DNA of 64,000 bases from Microbacterium sp. (GCF_031179285.1 NZ_JAPSHY010000012.1:29722-93721), one strand, 5' to 3'. Shown: positions 1 to 10,196, counted from the first letter of the stretch. Numbers and translations are program-made. The notes: generated from the letters alone by a model not told the origin.

Positions 1-1060
1 CGCGGTCCACGAGAGCGACGACGTTCTCGGTTCCGCTGCGAGTGCCGGCGTTCTGGGCGGCGGATGCCATCCGGGCGATGCGATCGGGATCCAAGAGCAG
101 TGGCACCACGATCCGCCGGACCGCGTCGCCGTCGAAGGTCTCGTCGTCGAGCAGTTGCGCCGCGCCTGCCGCCACCGCTGATGCCGCGTTGAGCCGCTGC
201 TCACCGTTTCCCACCGAGTACGGCACGTAGAGGGCGGGGATGCCCAGCGCGGTGATCTCGCTGACGGTCGCGGCGCCCGAGCGGGACAGAACGACATCCG
301 CCAGGGCGAATGCGAGATCCATCCGGTCGATGTAGCGCCGCACCACATACCCCGGCACGCCGGGATCGACCAGATCGCTCCGTTCGCCGGTGACGTGGAT
401 CAGCTGCCATCCGGCGGCGAGCACGTCGCCCCAGGAGTCCGCGAGGGCGTCGTTCAGACGCTGAGCTCCGAGCGAACCCCCGAATGCCAGCAGGACGGGA
501 CGATCGGCGTCGAGCCCGAACATGTCGGCCGCCTCGGCGCGTGATTCAGCGCGGTTCAGCTCGATGACCTCTCGGCGCAGCGGCATCCCGACGACCTCAC
601 TGCCGCGCAGCGGCGTGCCCTCGAAGGCAACCCCTACGGCCGCGGCGCGACGCGCGCCGAGCACGTTCGCCAATCCGGGTTTCGCATTGGCCTCGTGCAC
701 GACGAACGGGATCCGCTGCCGACGGGCGGCGACATACGCCGGTGCCGAGGCGTATCCGCCGAATCCGACGACGACGTCGACGCGGTGCTGGCGCAGATGC
801 GCGACGACCTGGGCGACCGCGCGGCGGAAGCGCGTGGGGAAGGCCGCCGCCTGCATGTTCGGCCGACGGGGGAAGGGCACCTTGTCGACGATGAGCAGTT
901 CGTACCCTCGCTGAGGCACCAGGCGCGATTCGAGCCCTTCCGCCGTGCCGAGGACCAGCACGCTCGCCTCGAGGTCGCGGTCACGGAGGGCGTCTGCCAC
1001 CGCGAGCAGGGGGTTGACATGGCCGGCGGTGCCTCCGCCGGCGAGAAGGTACGTGGTCAC
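1..1060 (-). CDS. murG: MurG, lipid II-forming GlcNAc transferase (3' end outside window)
   Basis: Transfers GlcNAc from UDP-GlcNAc to lipid I on the inner face of the membrane, making lipid II. The frame is open from a GTG at 1060 to the window edge and is absent from the ORF track because no ATG opens it. The N-terminus reads VTTYLLAGGGTAGHVNPLLA, the glycine-rich acceptor-binding loop of MurG. Further on FGGYASAPAY, HEANAKPGLAN and LLAFGGSLGAQRLN match GT28 glycosyltransferases. The GTG overlaps the ftsW stop (GTGA), so translation is probably coupled. The C-terminus and the genes beyond (probably murC and ftsQ) lie outside the window. Confidence 0.95.
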   Translation of the reverse strand, partial: MTTYLLAGGGTAGHVNPLLAVADALRDRDLEASVLVLGTAEGLESRLVPQRGYELLIVDKVPFPRRPNMQAAAFPTRFRRAVAQVVAHLRQHRVDVVVGFGGYASAPAYVAARRQRIPFVVHEANAKPGLANVLGARRAAAVGVAFEGTPLRGSEVVGMPLRREVIELNRAESRAEAADMFGLDADRPVLLAFGGSLGAQRLNDALADSWGDVLAAGWQLIHVTGERSDLVDPGVPGYVVRRYIDRMDLAFALADVVLSRSGAATVSEITALGIPALYVPYSVGNGEQRLNAASAVAAGAAQLLDDETFDGDAVRRIVVPLLLDPDRIARMASAAQNAGTRSGTENVVALVDR

Positions 1061-2262
1061 CTGGCGACTTTACCCCGGCCGGCTGGGCTCTTCTCGGCCA
1101 GCGGGACCGTGCGCGCGAACGCGAGGAGCACGCCGCAGGCGATGAGTACGGCGAGCAGCGCCGTGCCGCCCTGCGACATGAACGGCAGCGGCACACCCAT
1201 CACCGGGAAGACGCCGATCACGACGCCGATGTTGGTGACGGCCTGCCCCACGATCCACACCGTGATGCCGCCCGCAGCGACCCGGATGAAGGGATCGTCG
1301 GTCTTGCGGATGATGTGGAACGCACCGACAGCGAAGAAGGTGAACAGCGCGAGCACCACCACGCATCCGATCAGGCCCAGCTCTTCTCCGACGATCGCGA
1401 AGATGAAGTCGTTGCCTGCCGCGGGCAGCCATCCGTACTTCTCCTGCGAATTGCCCAGGCCCAAGCCGAAGATGCCGCCGTTGGCCATGCCCCAGATGCC
1501 GTGGATCGACTGATAGCAGTCGGTGTTGTACAGGGTCATGTCATCGCAGGTCGCCAGGATGCGACGCATCCGGTCGGGGCTGGTGGTCGCGTAGGCGACC
1601 ACGGCGGCCACGCCCAGGATGAGCGGAATGATGAACAGTCGGAGCTTCACGCCCGAGAAGAACAGGCAGCCGAGCAGGATCAGCACGAGCACCATCGACG
1701 TGCCCAGATCCCTGCCAGCGAGCACGGTGCCGATCGCGAGCACTCCGACCGGGATCACCGGGATGAACACCTGGTGCCAGGTGCCGAGCATCGCGCGCTT
1801 GCGCAGCAGGACGTACGCGATCCACAGCGCGAGAGCGAGCTTGAGGAACTCGGACGGTTGCAGGGTGAACCCCGCGATCTTGATCCAGTTCCGGTTTCCG
1901 CCGTTGGCGTCGCCGAGAGGGGTGAACACGAGCAGCTGCAGCAGGACAGCGCCGAACAGCGCCGGCCACGCCAGCTTCTTGAGGAACGCGACGGGCAGCC
2001 GGCTGACGAGGAACATCAGCGGGATGCCGAGCACCGCGAAGGCGGCCTGTCGGAGCACCCCCTCCATCGGGTTCTCCCCGTTCGCCACCGCCGTGGCGCT
2101 GGTCGCGGAGAGCACCATGACCAGCCCGAAGGTCGTCAGCAGCAGCGCCGTCGAGGCGATGAGGAGGAACTCCGTCGACAGCGGCGTGAAGCGGCGACCG
2201 AGCGAGACCCTGGCCGCGAGGCCACCGGACTCAGACCGCGGGGGGCGAGCCAGCTGTGTCAT
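1057..2262 (-). CDS. ftsW: FtsW, septal peptidoglycan glycosyltransferase (SEDS)
   Basis: SEDS-family polytopic membrane protein that polymerises lipid II at the division septum together with the class B PBP FtsI encoded upstream. About ten hydrophobic segments are visible. Family motifs include LQPSEFLKLAL and the C-terminal PLPFMSQGGTALL. The track ORF begins at 2415, but its first 51 residues are a shadow of murD. I chose ATG 2262 (MTQLARPP) because GGGGGAG lies five bases upstream, giving 401 residues. This leaves a 32-bp overlap with the end of murD. A cytoplasmic N-terminal tail precedes the first membrane segment. Confidence 0.95.
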   Translation of the reverse strand: MTQLARPPRSESGGLAARVSLGRRFTPLSTEFLLIASTALLLTTFGLVMVLSATSATAVANGENPMEGVLRQAAFAVLGIPLMFLVSRLPVAFLKKLAWPALFGAVLLQLLVFTPLGDANGGNRNWIKIAGFTLQPSEFLKLALALWIAYVLLRKRAMLGTWHQVFIPVIPVGVLAIGTVLAGRDLGTSMVLVLILLGCLFFSGVKLRLFIIPLILGVAAVVAYATTSPDRMRRILATCDDMTLYNTDCYQSIHGIWGMANGGIFGLGLGNSQEKYGWLPAAGNDFIFAIVGEELGLIGCVVVLALFTFFAVGAFHIIRKTDDPFIRVAAGGITVWIVGQAVTNIGVVIGVFPVMGVPLPFMSQGGTALLAVLIACGVLLAFARTVPLAEKSPAGRGKVAR

Positions 2263-3769
2263 CAGCACTCCCCCGGTCGATCCATTCCCGCACCGCTTCG
2301 GCGAAGCGGCGGCCGCGATCCGCATAGCTTGTGAACTGGTCGAAGGATGCCGCCGCGGGGGCCAGCAGGACTGTTCCCTCGTCGTCGACGATCCCCGCCG
2401 CGATCTCGACGACACGGTTCATGACGAGTCCAGTCTCACCAGCATCCACCTCGAACAACGGCACCGCCGGCGCGTGTCGCCGGAATGCCGTCACCACGGC
2501 AGCTCGCTCGACGCCGATGACGACGGCTGCACGTGCGGTGCTGCCGACGTCGGCGACGAGATCGGCGATGTCCACGCCTTTGAGGTCGCCGCCGACCACC
2601 CAGACCGCTCCCGGATAGGCGCGCAACGAAGACGCTGCGGCGTGCGGGTTCGTCGCCTTCGAATCGTCCACCCAGGTGATGCCCGCGTGTCGCGCGATGA
2701 CCTGGATGCGATGCGCGTCGAGTCGGAACTTCTGCAGTGCCGACTGGATCGCCTCGGGTGCGACGTCCAGCGAGCGCGCGAGAGCGCTCGCGGCCAGGAT
2801 GTTCTGCACGATGTGCGGTGCAGAGAGACCGGCGGACTCGAGGTCTGCCATCGTCGTCAGTTCGAGCGCGCTGCGCGCCCGGTCGCCATGGAACGCGCGG
2901 TCGACGAGCAGCCCCTCCACGATTCCGAGATCACTGGGACCCGGCACGCCGAGGTCGAAGCCGACGGCCCGCGCCCCCTCGATCACATCGGCATCCTCGA
3001 CCATGCGACGCGTCGCCTCATCGGCCTTGTTGTAGACGCAGGCGACGCGCGTGTTGCGGTAGACGACGGCCTTCGCGTCTCGATATGCCTGCGCGCTGCC
3101 GTGCCAGACGAGGTGGTCGTCGGCCAGGTTGAGGCACACCGAGGAGTACGGGAACAGCTCCCCCGCGGCACTGGACCGCCCCAGATACCAGAGCTGATGG
3201 CTGGAGAGCTCGACGACCAGCACGTCGAATCCGCCGGGATCGCGCACCGCATCGAGCACCGGGATGCCGATGTTGCCGCAGGGTGCCGCACGGAGCCCCC
3301 CCTCCACCAGCAGTGAAGCGGTGAGCTGGGTGGTCGTCGTCTTGCCGTTCGTGCCGGTGATCAGGACCCACTCGGCAGGCGTGCCATCGGCACGCACCAC
3401 TTTGTCGCGAATCCGCCACGCGAGTTCCACATCTCCCCACAGCGCGATGTCGTGCTCCAGCGCCCACCGGATCACGGGATGCGACGGGGCGAATCCCGGC
3501 GAGGCGATGACGACCTCGGGAGCGAAGTCCACGAGCGCGGCCGGCACCGACGACAACGGAGTGAGTTCGAGCGGGACCCCGATCACGGGCAGCAGGCGCT
3601 CATACTCCTCGGCGGCGGACTCACTGAGCACGATCACATCGGCACCGAGCTCGGCGAGGGTGTCGGCCACCGAGAAACCGGTCACCGAGAGGCCGAGGAC
3701 CGCGACGCGAAGGCCGCGCCAGTCGGCGTGCCAGCTGGTGAGCCCGTCGAGCCGTCGGTCAGTTGACAC
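2231..3769 (-). CDS. murD: MurD, UDP-MurNAc-L-Ala:D-Glu ligase
   Basis: Cytoplasmic ATP-dependent ligase that adds D-glutamate to UDP-MurNAc-L-alanine. The N-terminal Rossmann-like domain shows LRVAVLGLSVTGFS. The Mur-ligase P-loop ITGTNGKTTTTQL lies near residue 140, and the C-terminal domain has VDDSKATNPHAA and WVVGGDLKG. At 512 residues it is slightly longer than the usual 450-490. The start overlaps the end of mraY by 11 bp and its 3' end runs 32 bp into ftsW, so the order is mraY, murD, ftsW as in most dcw clusters. Confidence 0.96.
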   Translation of the reverse strand: MSTDRRLDGLTSWHADWRGLRVAVLGLSVTGFSVADTLAELGADVIVLSESAAEEYERLLPVIGVPLELTPLSSVPAALVDFAPEVVIASPGFAPSHPVIRWALEHDIALWGDVELAWRIRDKVVRADGTPAEWVLITGTNGKTTTTQLTASLLVEGGLRAAPCGNIGIPVLDAVRDPGGFDVLVVELSSHQLWYLGRSSAAGELFPYSSVCLNLADDHLVWHGSAQAYRDAKAVVYRNTRVACVYNKADEATRRMVEDADVIEGARAVGFDLGVPGPSDLGIVEGLLVDRAFHGDRARSALELTTMADLESAGLSAPHIVQNILAASALARSLDVAPEAIQSALQKFRLDAHRIQVIARHAGITWVDDSKATNPHAAASSLRAYPGAVWVVGGDLKGVDIADLVADVGSTARAAVVIGVERAAVVTAFRRHAPAVPLFEVDAGETGLVMNRVVEIAAGIVDDEGTVLLAPAAASFDQFTSYADRGRRFAEAVREWIDRGSADDTAGSPPAV

Positions 3770-4865
3770 GGGTCAGCCATTCGACATAGAACAGGCCGAC
3801 GGCGGACACCGCCAGAAGGCCCGAGATGATCCAGAGCCGGACGACGATCGTGACCTCCGGCCAGCCCCGCATCTCGAGGTGGTGGTGGAAGGGGCTCATC
3901 AGGAAGAGTCGCTTCCCCCTGGTCGCCTTGAAGTATGCGCGCTGCAGGATCACCGACCCGGACGACAGCACGAACACGCCGGCGATCACCAGGAGCAGCA
4001 GCTCGGTGCGGGTGAGGATCGCCATCGCGGTGATGACACCGCCGATCGCCATCGACCCCACGTCGCCCATGAACACCTTGGCCTTGGGCGCATTCCACCA
4101 CAGGAAGCCGATGAGTCCTGCCGCGAAGGATGCGGCGATGATGGCGAGGTTGAACGGGTCGCGTACTTCGTAGCATCCGCCGATCGCCTCGGTCTCGACC
4201 ACCGTGCAGGCCTGCTTGAACTGCCAGAAGGCGATCAGGCTGTAGGCGCCGACGACGAACACGCTCGCGCCGGCGGCGAGCCCGTCGAGTCCGTCGGTGA
4301 GGTTCACGCTGTTCGACGTCGCGACACCGATGATCGCGATCCACACCAGATAGAGGACCCACCCGAGGATGGCACCGAACACGAAGAGGTTGAGCCAGGT
4401 GATGTCGCGGAAGAGCGAGATCGCGCCGCTCGCCGGTGTCTGATCGAAAGTGTTCGGGAAGTTGAGGGCGACCACACCGAAAGGCACGATGACCAGGAGC
4501 TGGCCGATGATCTTCCGCCAGCCGGAGAGGCCCAGGCTGCGCTGGCTGCGCACCTTCATGAAGTCGTCGATGAAGCCCACCGCGCCGAATCCCACCATGA
4601 GCCAGATCACCAGGAGCGCGGACAGCGCGGGCACCCCGCCACCGACGTAGACGCCGGTGAAGTAGCCGACGATCGTGCCGAGGATGAAGATGACGCCGCC
4701 CATCGTCGGCGTTCCCCGCTTGGCCTCGTGGTTCGGGTTCTCGATCGCTTCGGGGGTGCGGATGACCTGCCCCCACCCCCACTTGCGGAACAGCCGGAGG
4801 AAGACGGGGGTCAGGAAGAGTGTGAAGGCGAGCGATATCGCCGCCGCCATAAGCAGGGACCTCAC
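3759..4865 (-). CDS. mraY: MraY, phospho-MurNAc-pentapeptide translocase
   Basis: Integral membrane enzyme that transfers phospho-MurNAc-pentapeptide to undecaprenyl phosphate, giving lipid I. About ten transmembrane segments are visible over 368 residues. Signature motifs present are GTPTMGGVIF, NLTDGLDGLAAG with the catalytic aspartates, and KVFMGDVGSMAIGG, followed by the histidine-rich MSPFHHHLEM loop. The start MRSLLMAAAI overlaps the murF stop by 4 bp, which indicates coupled translation. It is the target of tunicamycin-like nucleoside antibiotics in other bacteria (family knowledge). Confidence 0.97.
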   Translation of the reverse strand: MRSLLMAAAISLAFTLFLTPVFLRLFRKWGWGQVIRTPEAIENPNHEAKRGTPTMGGVIFILGTIVGYFTGVYVGGGVPALSALLVIWLMVGFGAVGFIDDFMKVRSQRSLGLSGWRKIIGQLLVIVPFGVVALNFPNTFDQTPASGAISLFRDITWLNLFVFGAILGWVLYLVWIAIIGVATSNSVNLTDGLDGLAAGASVFVVGAYSLIAFWQFKQACTVVETEAIGGCYEVRDPFNLAIIAASFAAGLIGFLWWNAPKAKVFMGDVGSMAIGGVITAMAILTRTELLLLVIAGVFVLSSGSVILQRAYFKATRGKRLFLMSPFHHHLEMRGWPEVTIVVRLWIISGLLAVSAVGLFYVEWLTRVN

Positions 4866-6274
4866 GAGAACAATTCTCCCAGACGATCGCCGAGATGCCG
4901 GAGCCCCACGGAATTGGATGACTTGACGAGCACACGATCACCGTCGCGCAGCTCTGTACGCAGGTACTCGAAGGCGGCGTCCTGATCAGGAAGGTGCACG
5001 GCCTCGCTGTCCCAGGACCCCTCGCCGACCGCGGCGAGGTACAGCCGCCTGGCCTCGGGGCCGACGACCACGATGCGCCGGATGTTCAGTCGGACCGCGA
5101 GCAGACCGATGCGGTCGTGTTCCTCGCCGGCGCTCTCGCCGAGTTCGGTCATCGCCCCGAGGACGGCGACCGTGCGCTCCTGGGGGCCGGTTATCTGCGC
5201 GAGCGTGCGAAGGGCGGCGGCCATCGAGTCGGGGCTCGCGTTGTAGGCGTCGTTGATGATGCGGACGCGGTCGTTTCCCAGCGGCTGCATCCGCCAGCGC
5301 TCCGCGATCTCGACCGTCCGCAGACGCGCGACGGCATCGGCCGTCGGCACGCCGAGCACGCCGGCGGCCGCGATCGCCGCGAGTGCGTTGCCGACGTGGT
5401 GCGCGCCGAGGACCTGCAGATTCAGCGGGATGGTCTCGCCGGCGACGTCGACGATGCAGCGCGTGCCCGCTGCGGAGACCTCGACGTCGTGCGCGCGGAC
5501 GTCGGCGTCCTGGCTCTGTCCGAAGCCGACCACGCGCATGCCGCGAGCGACCGCCAGCTCACGCATCGCGGCGACTCTCGCGTCATCGATTCCGAGGACT
5601 GCCGTGCCGTCGGGGCGTGCAGCGGCGACCAGCTCGGCCTTGGCCTTCGCGGTCCCTTCGATGCCGCCGAACCCACCGGCATGCGCCATCCCGACCATCA
5701 GCACCACGACGACATCCGGTTCGACGAGACCCGCGAGGCGGGCGATGCTCCCGGGGCCCGCCGCGCCGAACTCGCTCACCAGGAATCTGGTGTTCTCGGT
5801 GACGCGGAGCATCGTCACAGGGGCTCCGACCTCGTTGTTGTACGAACGTACCGGCGCGACGGTTTCGCCCTCGGCCTCGAGGACGCGGGCGAGGAAGTTC
5901 TTCGTGGTCGTCTTGCCGTTGGATCCGGTGATCCCGACCACGCGCAGGTCCCCGTGGCGGCGCACGCGCGCGACAACCTCTCTCGCCAGGTCCGCGAGGG
6001 CGGCGATCGTGTCGGAGACGACGATCTGCGTGACCGGCTCGTCGACGGGATGCTCGACGATCGCCAGCACGGCACCGGCGTCGACGGCGGCGCCCACGAA
6101 CCGGTGGCCATCGGTCTCGGCTCCCGGCTTGGCGACGAAGATCGAGCCGGGCTCCATGGTGCGGGAGTCGGTGTCGACGACGCCATCGACCACGGTGTCG
6201 GCCGTGTCGTCTCCGACAGGGCGCAGTTCTCCACCGATGATGGTGGCGATCTCAGCGAGCGACAGGGCGATCAT
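4862..6274 (-). CDS. murF: MurF, UDP-MurNAc-tripeptide:D-Ala-D-Ala ligase
   Basis: Completes the cytoplasmic pentapeptide precursor by adding D-Ala-D-Ala. The P-loop GITGSNGKTTTKNFL lies near residue 115, and the central and C-terminal Mur-ligase domains show YNASPDSMAAAL and VAVLGAMTELG. Length (470) fits the family. The ATG at 6274 has GGAG five bases upstream. Only 27 bp separate it from ftsI upstream, and it overlaps mraY by 4 bp downstream. murE, usually between ftsI and murF, is not in this window; it may be elsewhere on the chromosome. Confidence 0.95.
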   Translation of the reverse strand: MIALSLAEIATIIGGELRPVGDDTADTVVDGVVDTDSRTMEPGSIFVAKPGAETDGHRFVGAAVDAGAVLAIVEHPVDEPVTQIVVSDTIAALADLAREVVARVRRHGDLRVVGITGSNGKTTTKNFLARVLEAEGETVAPVRSYNNEVGAPVTMLRVTENTRFLVSEFGAAGPGSIARLAGLVEPDVVVVLMVGMAHAGGFGGIEGTAKAKAELVAAARPDGTAVLGIDDARVAAMRELAVARGMRVVGFGQSQDADVRAHDVEVSAAGTRCIVDVAGETIPLNLQVLGAHHVGNALAAIAAAGVLGVPTADAVARLRTVEIAERWRMQPLGNDRVRIINDAYNASPDSMAAALRTLAQITGPQERTVAVLGAMTELGESAGEEHDRIGLLAVRLNIRRIVVVGPEARRLYLAAVGEGSWDSEAVHLPDQDAAFEYLRTELRDGDRVLVKSSNSVGLRHLGDRLGELFS

Positions 6275-6301
6275 GACGTCTCCAGGCGCGGCTCTCGCCG
6301 G

Positions 6302-8074
6302 CTAATCGAACTTGGGAAGCAACTCGTCCATCGGGACGGAGGACGGCATCACGCGGTAGGTCTTCAACACCTGCGTCAGCGCCTTCTGGTAGGCGGAGGC
6401 GGTCGCCGCGGACGATATAACCTTAGTCGGCCGATCCATGGTGACCACGACCACGTACTGCGGATCGTCGACGGGTGCGAACCCGGTGAGGCTGGTGTAG
6501 TACGCCCCGGAGAGATAGCGACCGTTCTCGGCGAGCTCCGCCGTACCCGTCTTGCTGGTGATGCGATAGCCGGGCACCGCGATCCGCTCCGCGGTACCGC
6601 TCTGCACCGCGACGTTCTCCAGCATCCGCGTCAGCTGCGATGCGGTCTCGGGAGCGATGATCTGCTCGCGCTCCGGCGCTTCGGGCGTCACCACCGTTCC
6701 ATCGGCCTTGGTGCACGACTCTATGAGGGAGAGCTCGATCTTCTCCCCGCCGTTGGCGATGGCCTGGTATGCGCCGGCGACCTGCGGGGCGGTCACCATG
6801 AAGTACTGCCCGAAGGTCGTGGTGTAGATGGACTGGTTGTCCCACTCGCTGACGGGGTGCAGGACGCCGCCGGATTCGTTCGGAAAGCCGACGGTGGGCT
6901 CTCCGACGCCGAAGCGCTGCAGGTAGTCGTAGCGCACCTCCGGGCTGACCATCGTGCCGAACTTCGACAGTGCGACGTTCGAGGAGTCGATCAGGGCGCC
7001 GGCGAGCGTGTAGTTGTAGGCGGGGTGCGGGAAGGCGTCGTTGATCACGGCGCCGTTGGGGAAAGTCTCGCGCGACGAGGCGGTCGTCGTGGTCAGCGGT
7101 GTGGCGCCGGCACCCTCGATGACAGCGGCGGCCGTGATCGCCTTGAAGGTCGAGCCGGGCTCGAACGCGTAGCTGAACACCTTGTTGCCCCAGGTCTCGG
7201 GCGATGTGGCGTCGAGGTCGTTCGGGTCCATGTACGGCCATTCCGCGGCGGCCCGGATCTTGCCGGTCTTCACCTCGACGACGGTGACGGTTCCGCCCTG
7301 CGCTCCCTGCTTCTGCGCCTCCTCGGCGATCATCTGTGTGAGATACCACTGCAGATCGCTGTTGATCGTGAGCTGCACCGAGCCGCCGTCGACGGCATCG
7401 ACGGTGCGCTCGCTGCCCGGGATGACGACGCCGTCCTTGCCGCGACGGTACGTCAACTCGCCGTCGACGGGCGCCAGGCACTCGGACTCGAGCTTCTCGA
7501 TGCCGGCCTGCGGCTTGCCCTCGCTGTCGATGAAGCCGACGAGATTGCCGGCGACGCCGCCGTTCGGATAGACGCGCGTCTCGCGCGGCTTCAGGTGCAG
7601 GTACGCCAGTCCGAGGTCACGCAGTTCGATGTACTGCTCCGTCGTCAGCGACTTCGCCAGCATCGCGTACTGGCTTTCCGGGTCCGCGGCGATCGCCGCG
7701 TCGACGAGCGCCCTGACCTCATCGCCCGTCTGACCGGTGACGACGGCGATCTTCTCCGATGCCTCGGCCCAGGGCAGTTCGGGCTTCTTCTCTGGGTCGC
7801 TTTCGAGCTGCATGATGAGCATCGGGTCGAGCTGCGCGTCGTACACGAGGACGCTCGAGGCGAGCACGGTGCCGTTGGCATCGACGATCGAACCGCGCTG
7901 CCCGGCGATGGGCTTGCCCGCGCCCAGCTGGCCGAGCGACTGCTCCACGTGCGCGTCCGCGTTCACCACCTGGATGTCCACCAATCGCACGACGAACGCC
8001 GCCAGCACCGAGAGCACGACGGCGAGAGCGACCACGGTGCGTCGCCGCGGGCTGCGGGTGGCTCGTGTCGTCAT
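6302..8074 (-). CDS. ftsI: FtsI / PbpB, class B penicillin-binding protein
   Basis: Septal D,D-transpeptidase that crosslinks new peptidoglycan; partner of FtsW. A single membrane anchor (residues about 12-34, VVALAVVLSVLAAFVVRLVD) follows a basic N-terminus. The PBP dimerisation domain and then the transpeptidase domain come next. The serine nucleophile motif is STFK (in EPGSTFKAIT), followed by SSN (DSSNVALSK) and KTGT (TSKTGTAEL). The track ORF starts at 8299, but ATG 8074 (MTTRATRSPR) has a GGAGAC-type RBS and starts after ftsL ends, giving 590 residues. No PASTA domain is visible. Confidence 0.95.
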   Translation of the reverse strand: MTTRATRSPRRRTVVALAVVLSVLAAFVVRLVDIQVVNADAHVEQSLGQLGAGKPIAGQRGSIVDANGTVLASSVLVYDAQLDPMLIMQLESDPEKKPELPWAEASEKIAVVTGQTGDEVRALVDAAIAADPESQYAMLAKSLTTEQYIELRDLGLAYLHLKPRETRVYPNGGVAGNLVGFIDSEGKPQAGIEKLESECLAPVDGELTYRRGKDGVVIPGSERTVDAVDGGSVQLTINSDLQWYLTQMIAEEAQKQGAQGGTVTVVEVKTGKIRAAAEWPYMDPNDLDATSPETWGNKVFSYAFEPGSTFKAITAAAVIEGAGATPLTTTTASSRETFPNGAVINDAFPHPAYNYTLAGALIDSSNVALSKFGTMVSPEVRYDYLQRFGVGEPTVGFPNESGGVLHPVSEWDNQSIYTTTFGQYFMVTAPQVAGAYQAIANGGEKIELSLIESCTKADGTVVTPEAPEREQIIAPETASQLTRMLENVAVQSGTAERIAVPGYRITSKTGTAELAENGRYLSGAYYTSLTGFAPVDDPQYVVVVTMDRPTKVISSAATASAYQKALTQVLKTYRVMPSSVPMDELLPKFD

Positions 8075-8099
8075 GGGAGTGTCTCCGTCTCCGGGTGAT

Positions 8100-8672
8100 T
8101 CAGCGGGTCGTCGGGCTCGGGAGTCCGTCTGTGATCGATGGCGGGAGGTCGGTCGCCGCCGTCTGGGTATCGGCTCCTCCATCCGGCGGCGGCGTCTCGA
8201 CCGCGGCGCTCTGCAGGAGCGCATTGCTGATCGCTCCCGCGCCCTTCGGATCGACCGTTGACTGCCAGCCGGCGCCGGTGCCCGCGCCGAACACGGCACC
8301 GTCGCTCAGGCGCAGATATGAGGCCGAGCCTGCGACCACCATGCCGAGATCGGCGGCATTGGCGGCGAGCAGTTGCGGAGAACTGAGACCGGTGAGCTCC
8401 TCCTGGAGCGCGTGGCTCTGCAGATTGAGCTCACCCTGCTGCGAGGTGAGCCTGGCGAGAGTGAAGGAGTCCTGGGTGATCGCCAGCGATAGCGCGATCT
8501 GGGCGGCACCGATCGCCATCGCCCCGGCGAGGGCGATCAGGGCATAGGCGAGCTTCGGCTTGCGACGCGTCGGCGACACCGTGACCGGGCGCAGTCTCCG
8601 CTCGGGTGCCCCCGCAGGTGAGGGTCGCGTCGCGGGCCGAGGAAGGGCGCGTGCCGTTGCCGTGACGCTCAT
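8100..8672 (-). CDS. ftsL: FtsL-like bitopic division protein
   Basis: 190-residue protein with a basic, proline-rich cytoplasmic N-terminus, one membrane segment (about residues 41-63) and an extracytoplasmic part beginning with a short heptad-like stretch ([22 protein letters not shown]). Sequence conservation in FtsL is poor. The call rests on topology and on its position between rsmH and ftsI, where ftsL lies in most dcw clusters. It would join FtsB and FtsQ to activate FtsWI. The start overlaps the rsmH stop by 4 bp. The long low-complexity tail is unusual. Confidence 0.8.
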   Translation of the reverse strand: MSVTATARALPRPATRPSPAGAPERRLRPVTVSPTRRKPKLAYALIALAGAMAIGAAQIALSLAITQDSFTLARLTSQQGELNLQSHALQEELTGLSSPQLLAANAADLGMVVAGSASYLRLSDGAVFGAGTGAGWQSTVDPKGAGAISNALLQSAAVETPPPDGGADTQTAATDLPPSITDGLPSPTTR

Positions 8673-9607
8673 GCCGAGTCCCGCAGCTTCTCGGCGGCAC
8701 GCAGACGCACCGGAATCGCTCGGGGGTTGCGTGCCCGTTCAGCGTCGTCTGCGAGTTCGGCGCCCTTCGTGACGATCCGGAACCGAGGAGCGTGTTCGGG
8801 AAGCTCGACCGGGAGGCCTGCCGGAGCCGTGGAGGCGGCACCCGCCGCGAACGCCTGCTTGACCAGGCGGTCCTCCAGCGACTGGTAGGACATCACGACG
8901 ATCCTGCCGCCGACTCTCAGCGCGTTCATCGCGGCCGGGATCGCATCAGCGAGAACGTTGAGTTCGGTGTTGACCTCGATACGCAGTGCCTGGAAGACCC
9001 GCTTGGCCGGGTGGCCCGCGCGCTGCGCGGCCGCCGGGGTCGCCGCGATGAGGATCTCGACCAGTTCGCCGGAGCGTGTGATGGGCCGCTTCTGGCGAGC
9101 CTCGATGATGAATCGGGCATAGCGGCCCGCGAGCTTCTCCTCGCCGTAGCGCTCGAAGATGCGGCGAAGGTTTCCTTCGCTGTAGGTGGCGATGACCTCG
9201 GCGGCTGTGACGCCCGAGGTCTGGTCCATCCGCATGTCCAGCGGCGCATCCTTCGAGTACGCGAAGCCGCGCTCGGCCTCATCCAATTGCAGAGAGGAAA
9301 CTCCGAGGTCGAAGAGGATGCCGGAGGCCCCCTGGGCGTGCAGCCCGATCTCGTCGTACACGGTGTGCACGAGGGTGATCCGGTCGGCGAAGCGGGCCAG
9401 GCGCTCCCGCGCGATCCGCAGCGCGTCGGTGTCGCGGTCGAGCCCGACGAGGCGGATGTTCGGGAACCTCTCGAGGAACGCCTCGGCATGGCCGCCCATA
9501 CCGAGTGTGGCGTCGACCAGCACCGCCCCGTCGGCCTGAAGGGCGGGGGCGAGCAGCTCGACGCAGCGGTCAAGCAGGACGGGGGTGTGGATGTCTCGGA
9601 GGTTCAT
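8669..9607 (-). CDS. rsmH: RsmH (MraW), 16S rRNA m4C1402 methyltransferase
   Basis: SAM-dependent methyltransferase that N4-methylates C1402 of 16S rRNA in the P site. [15 protein letters not shown] opens the protein, followed by the SAM loop [35 protein letters not shown] and the C-terminal [15 protein letters not shown] are RsmH hallmarks. Length (312) is normal. It sits 117 bp after mraZ and overlaps ftsL by 4 bp, the standard head of the dcw operon. Confidence 0.97.
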   Translation of the reverse strand: MNLRDIHTPVLLDRCVELLAPALQADGAVLVDATLGMGGHAEAFLERFPNIRLVGLDRDTDALRIARERLARFADRITLVHTVYDEIGLHAQGASGILFDLGVSSLQLDEAERGFAYSKDAPLDMRMDQTSGVTAAEVIATYSEGNLRRIFERYGEEKLAGRYARFIIEARQKRPITRSGELVEILIAATPAAAQRAGHPAKRVFQALRIEVNTELNVLADAIPAAMNALRVGGRIVVMSYQSLEDRLVKQAFAAGAASTAPAGLPVELPEHAPRFRIVTKGAELADDAERARNPRAIPVRLRAAEKLRDSA

Positions 9608-9724
9608 GATCTCTCTCGGGCGACCTCTGCTTCTCGAGGACCAGGGCTCTGATCCCCCTCCGCATCTCGACCCGGCACCGGGGAAGTGTGTCGGGGCGGG
9701 AGCGGCGGGGCATCACAGCCGTGG

Positions 9725-10156
9725 TCAGAACAGTCCCGGGATCACCTCCTGCTCCAGGTCTGCGTAGGTCTCCTCGCCGGCGGCGAGGTAGGTGTTCCAG
9801 CTCTCGGCATCCCAGATCTCGGCGTGTGCGCCCACGCCCGTGACGATGAGTTCCTTCTGAAGGCCCGCGTACTGGCGAAGGGGCTGCGGGATGGTGATGC
9901 GGTTCTGGCTGTCGGGCATCTCCGCGCTCGCGCCGGAGAGGAACAGGCGCATGAAGTCACGTGCCTGCTTGTTCGCGAGCGGCGCCTGACGGATCCGCTC
10001 GTGCATCGCCTCGAACTCGCTGGTGCTGAAGACGTAGAGGCAGCGCTCCTGACCGCGGGTGATCACGATGCCGCCGCCCAGATCCTCGCGGAACTTCGCA
10101 GGAAGGATGACCCGTCCCTTGTCGTCCAGCTTGGGTGAGTGAGTTCCCAGCAACAT
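9725..10156 (-). CDS. mraZ: MraZ, dcw cluster transcriptional regulator
   Basis: 143-residue DNA-binding protein with two SpoVT/AbrB-like halves, each carrying the DxxxR signature: DDKGRVILP near the N-terminus and DSQNRITIP in the second half. MraZ forms a ring-shaped oligomer that binds phased direct repeats upstream of its own gene and regulates the dcw operon (family knowledge). An AGGGGGTGA ribosome-binding stretch precedes the ATG. A matching three-unit repeat array lies 40-70 bp upstream, which supports autoregulation. Confidence 0.97.
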   Translation of the reverse strand: MLLGTHSPKLDDKGRVILPAKFREDLGGGIVITRGQERCLYVFSTSEFEAMHERIRQAPLANKQARDFMRLFLSGASAEMPDSQNRITIPQPLRQYAGLQKELIVTGVGAHAEIWDAESWNTYLAAGEETYADLEQEVIPGLF

Positions 10157-10196
10157 CGGCCATCACCCCCTCTCCGTCCGGCCAACTCGAGGTGCG

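Noticed and set aside
4994-8098. 1034-residue plus-strand ORF opposite murF and ftsI
   Set aside because: High-GC antisense shadow. The murF and ftsI motifs are all on the minus strand; the plus ORF is Arg/Gly/Asp-rich with no domain.
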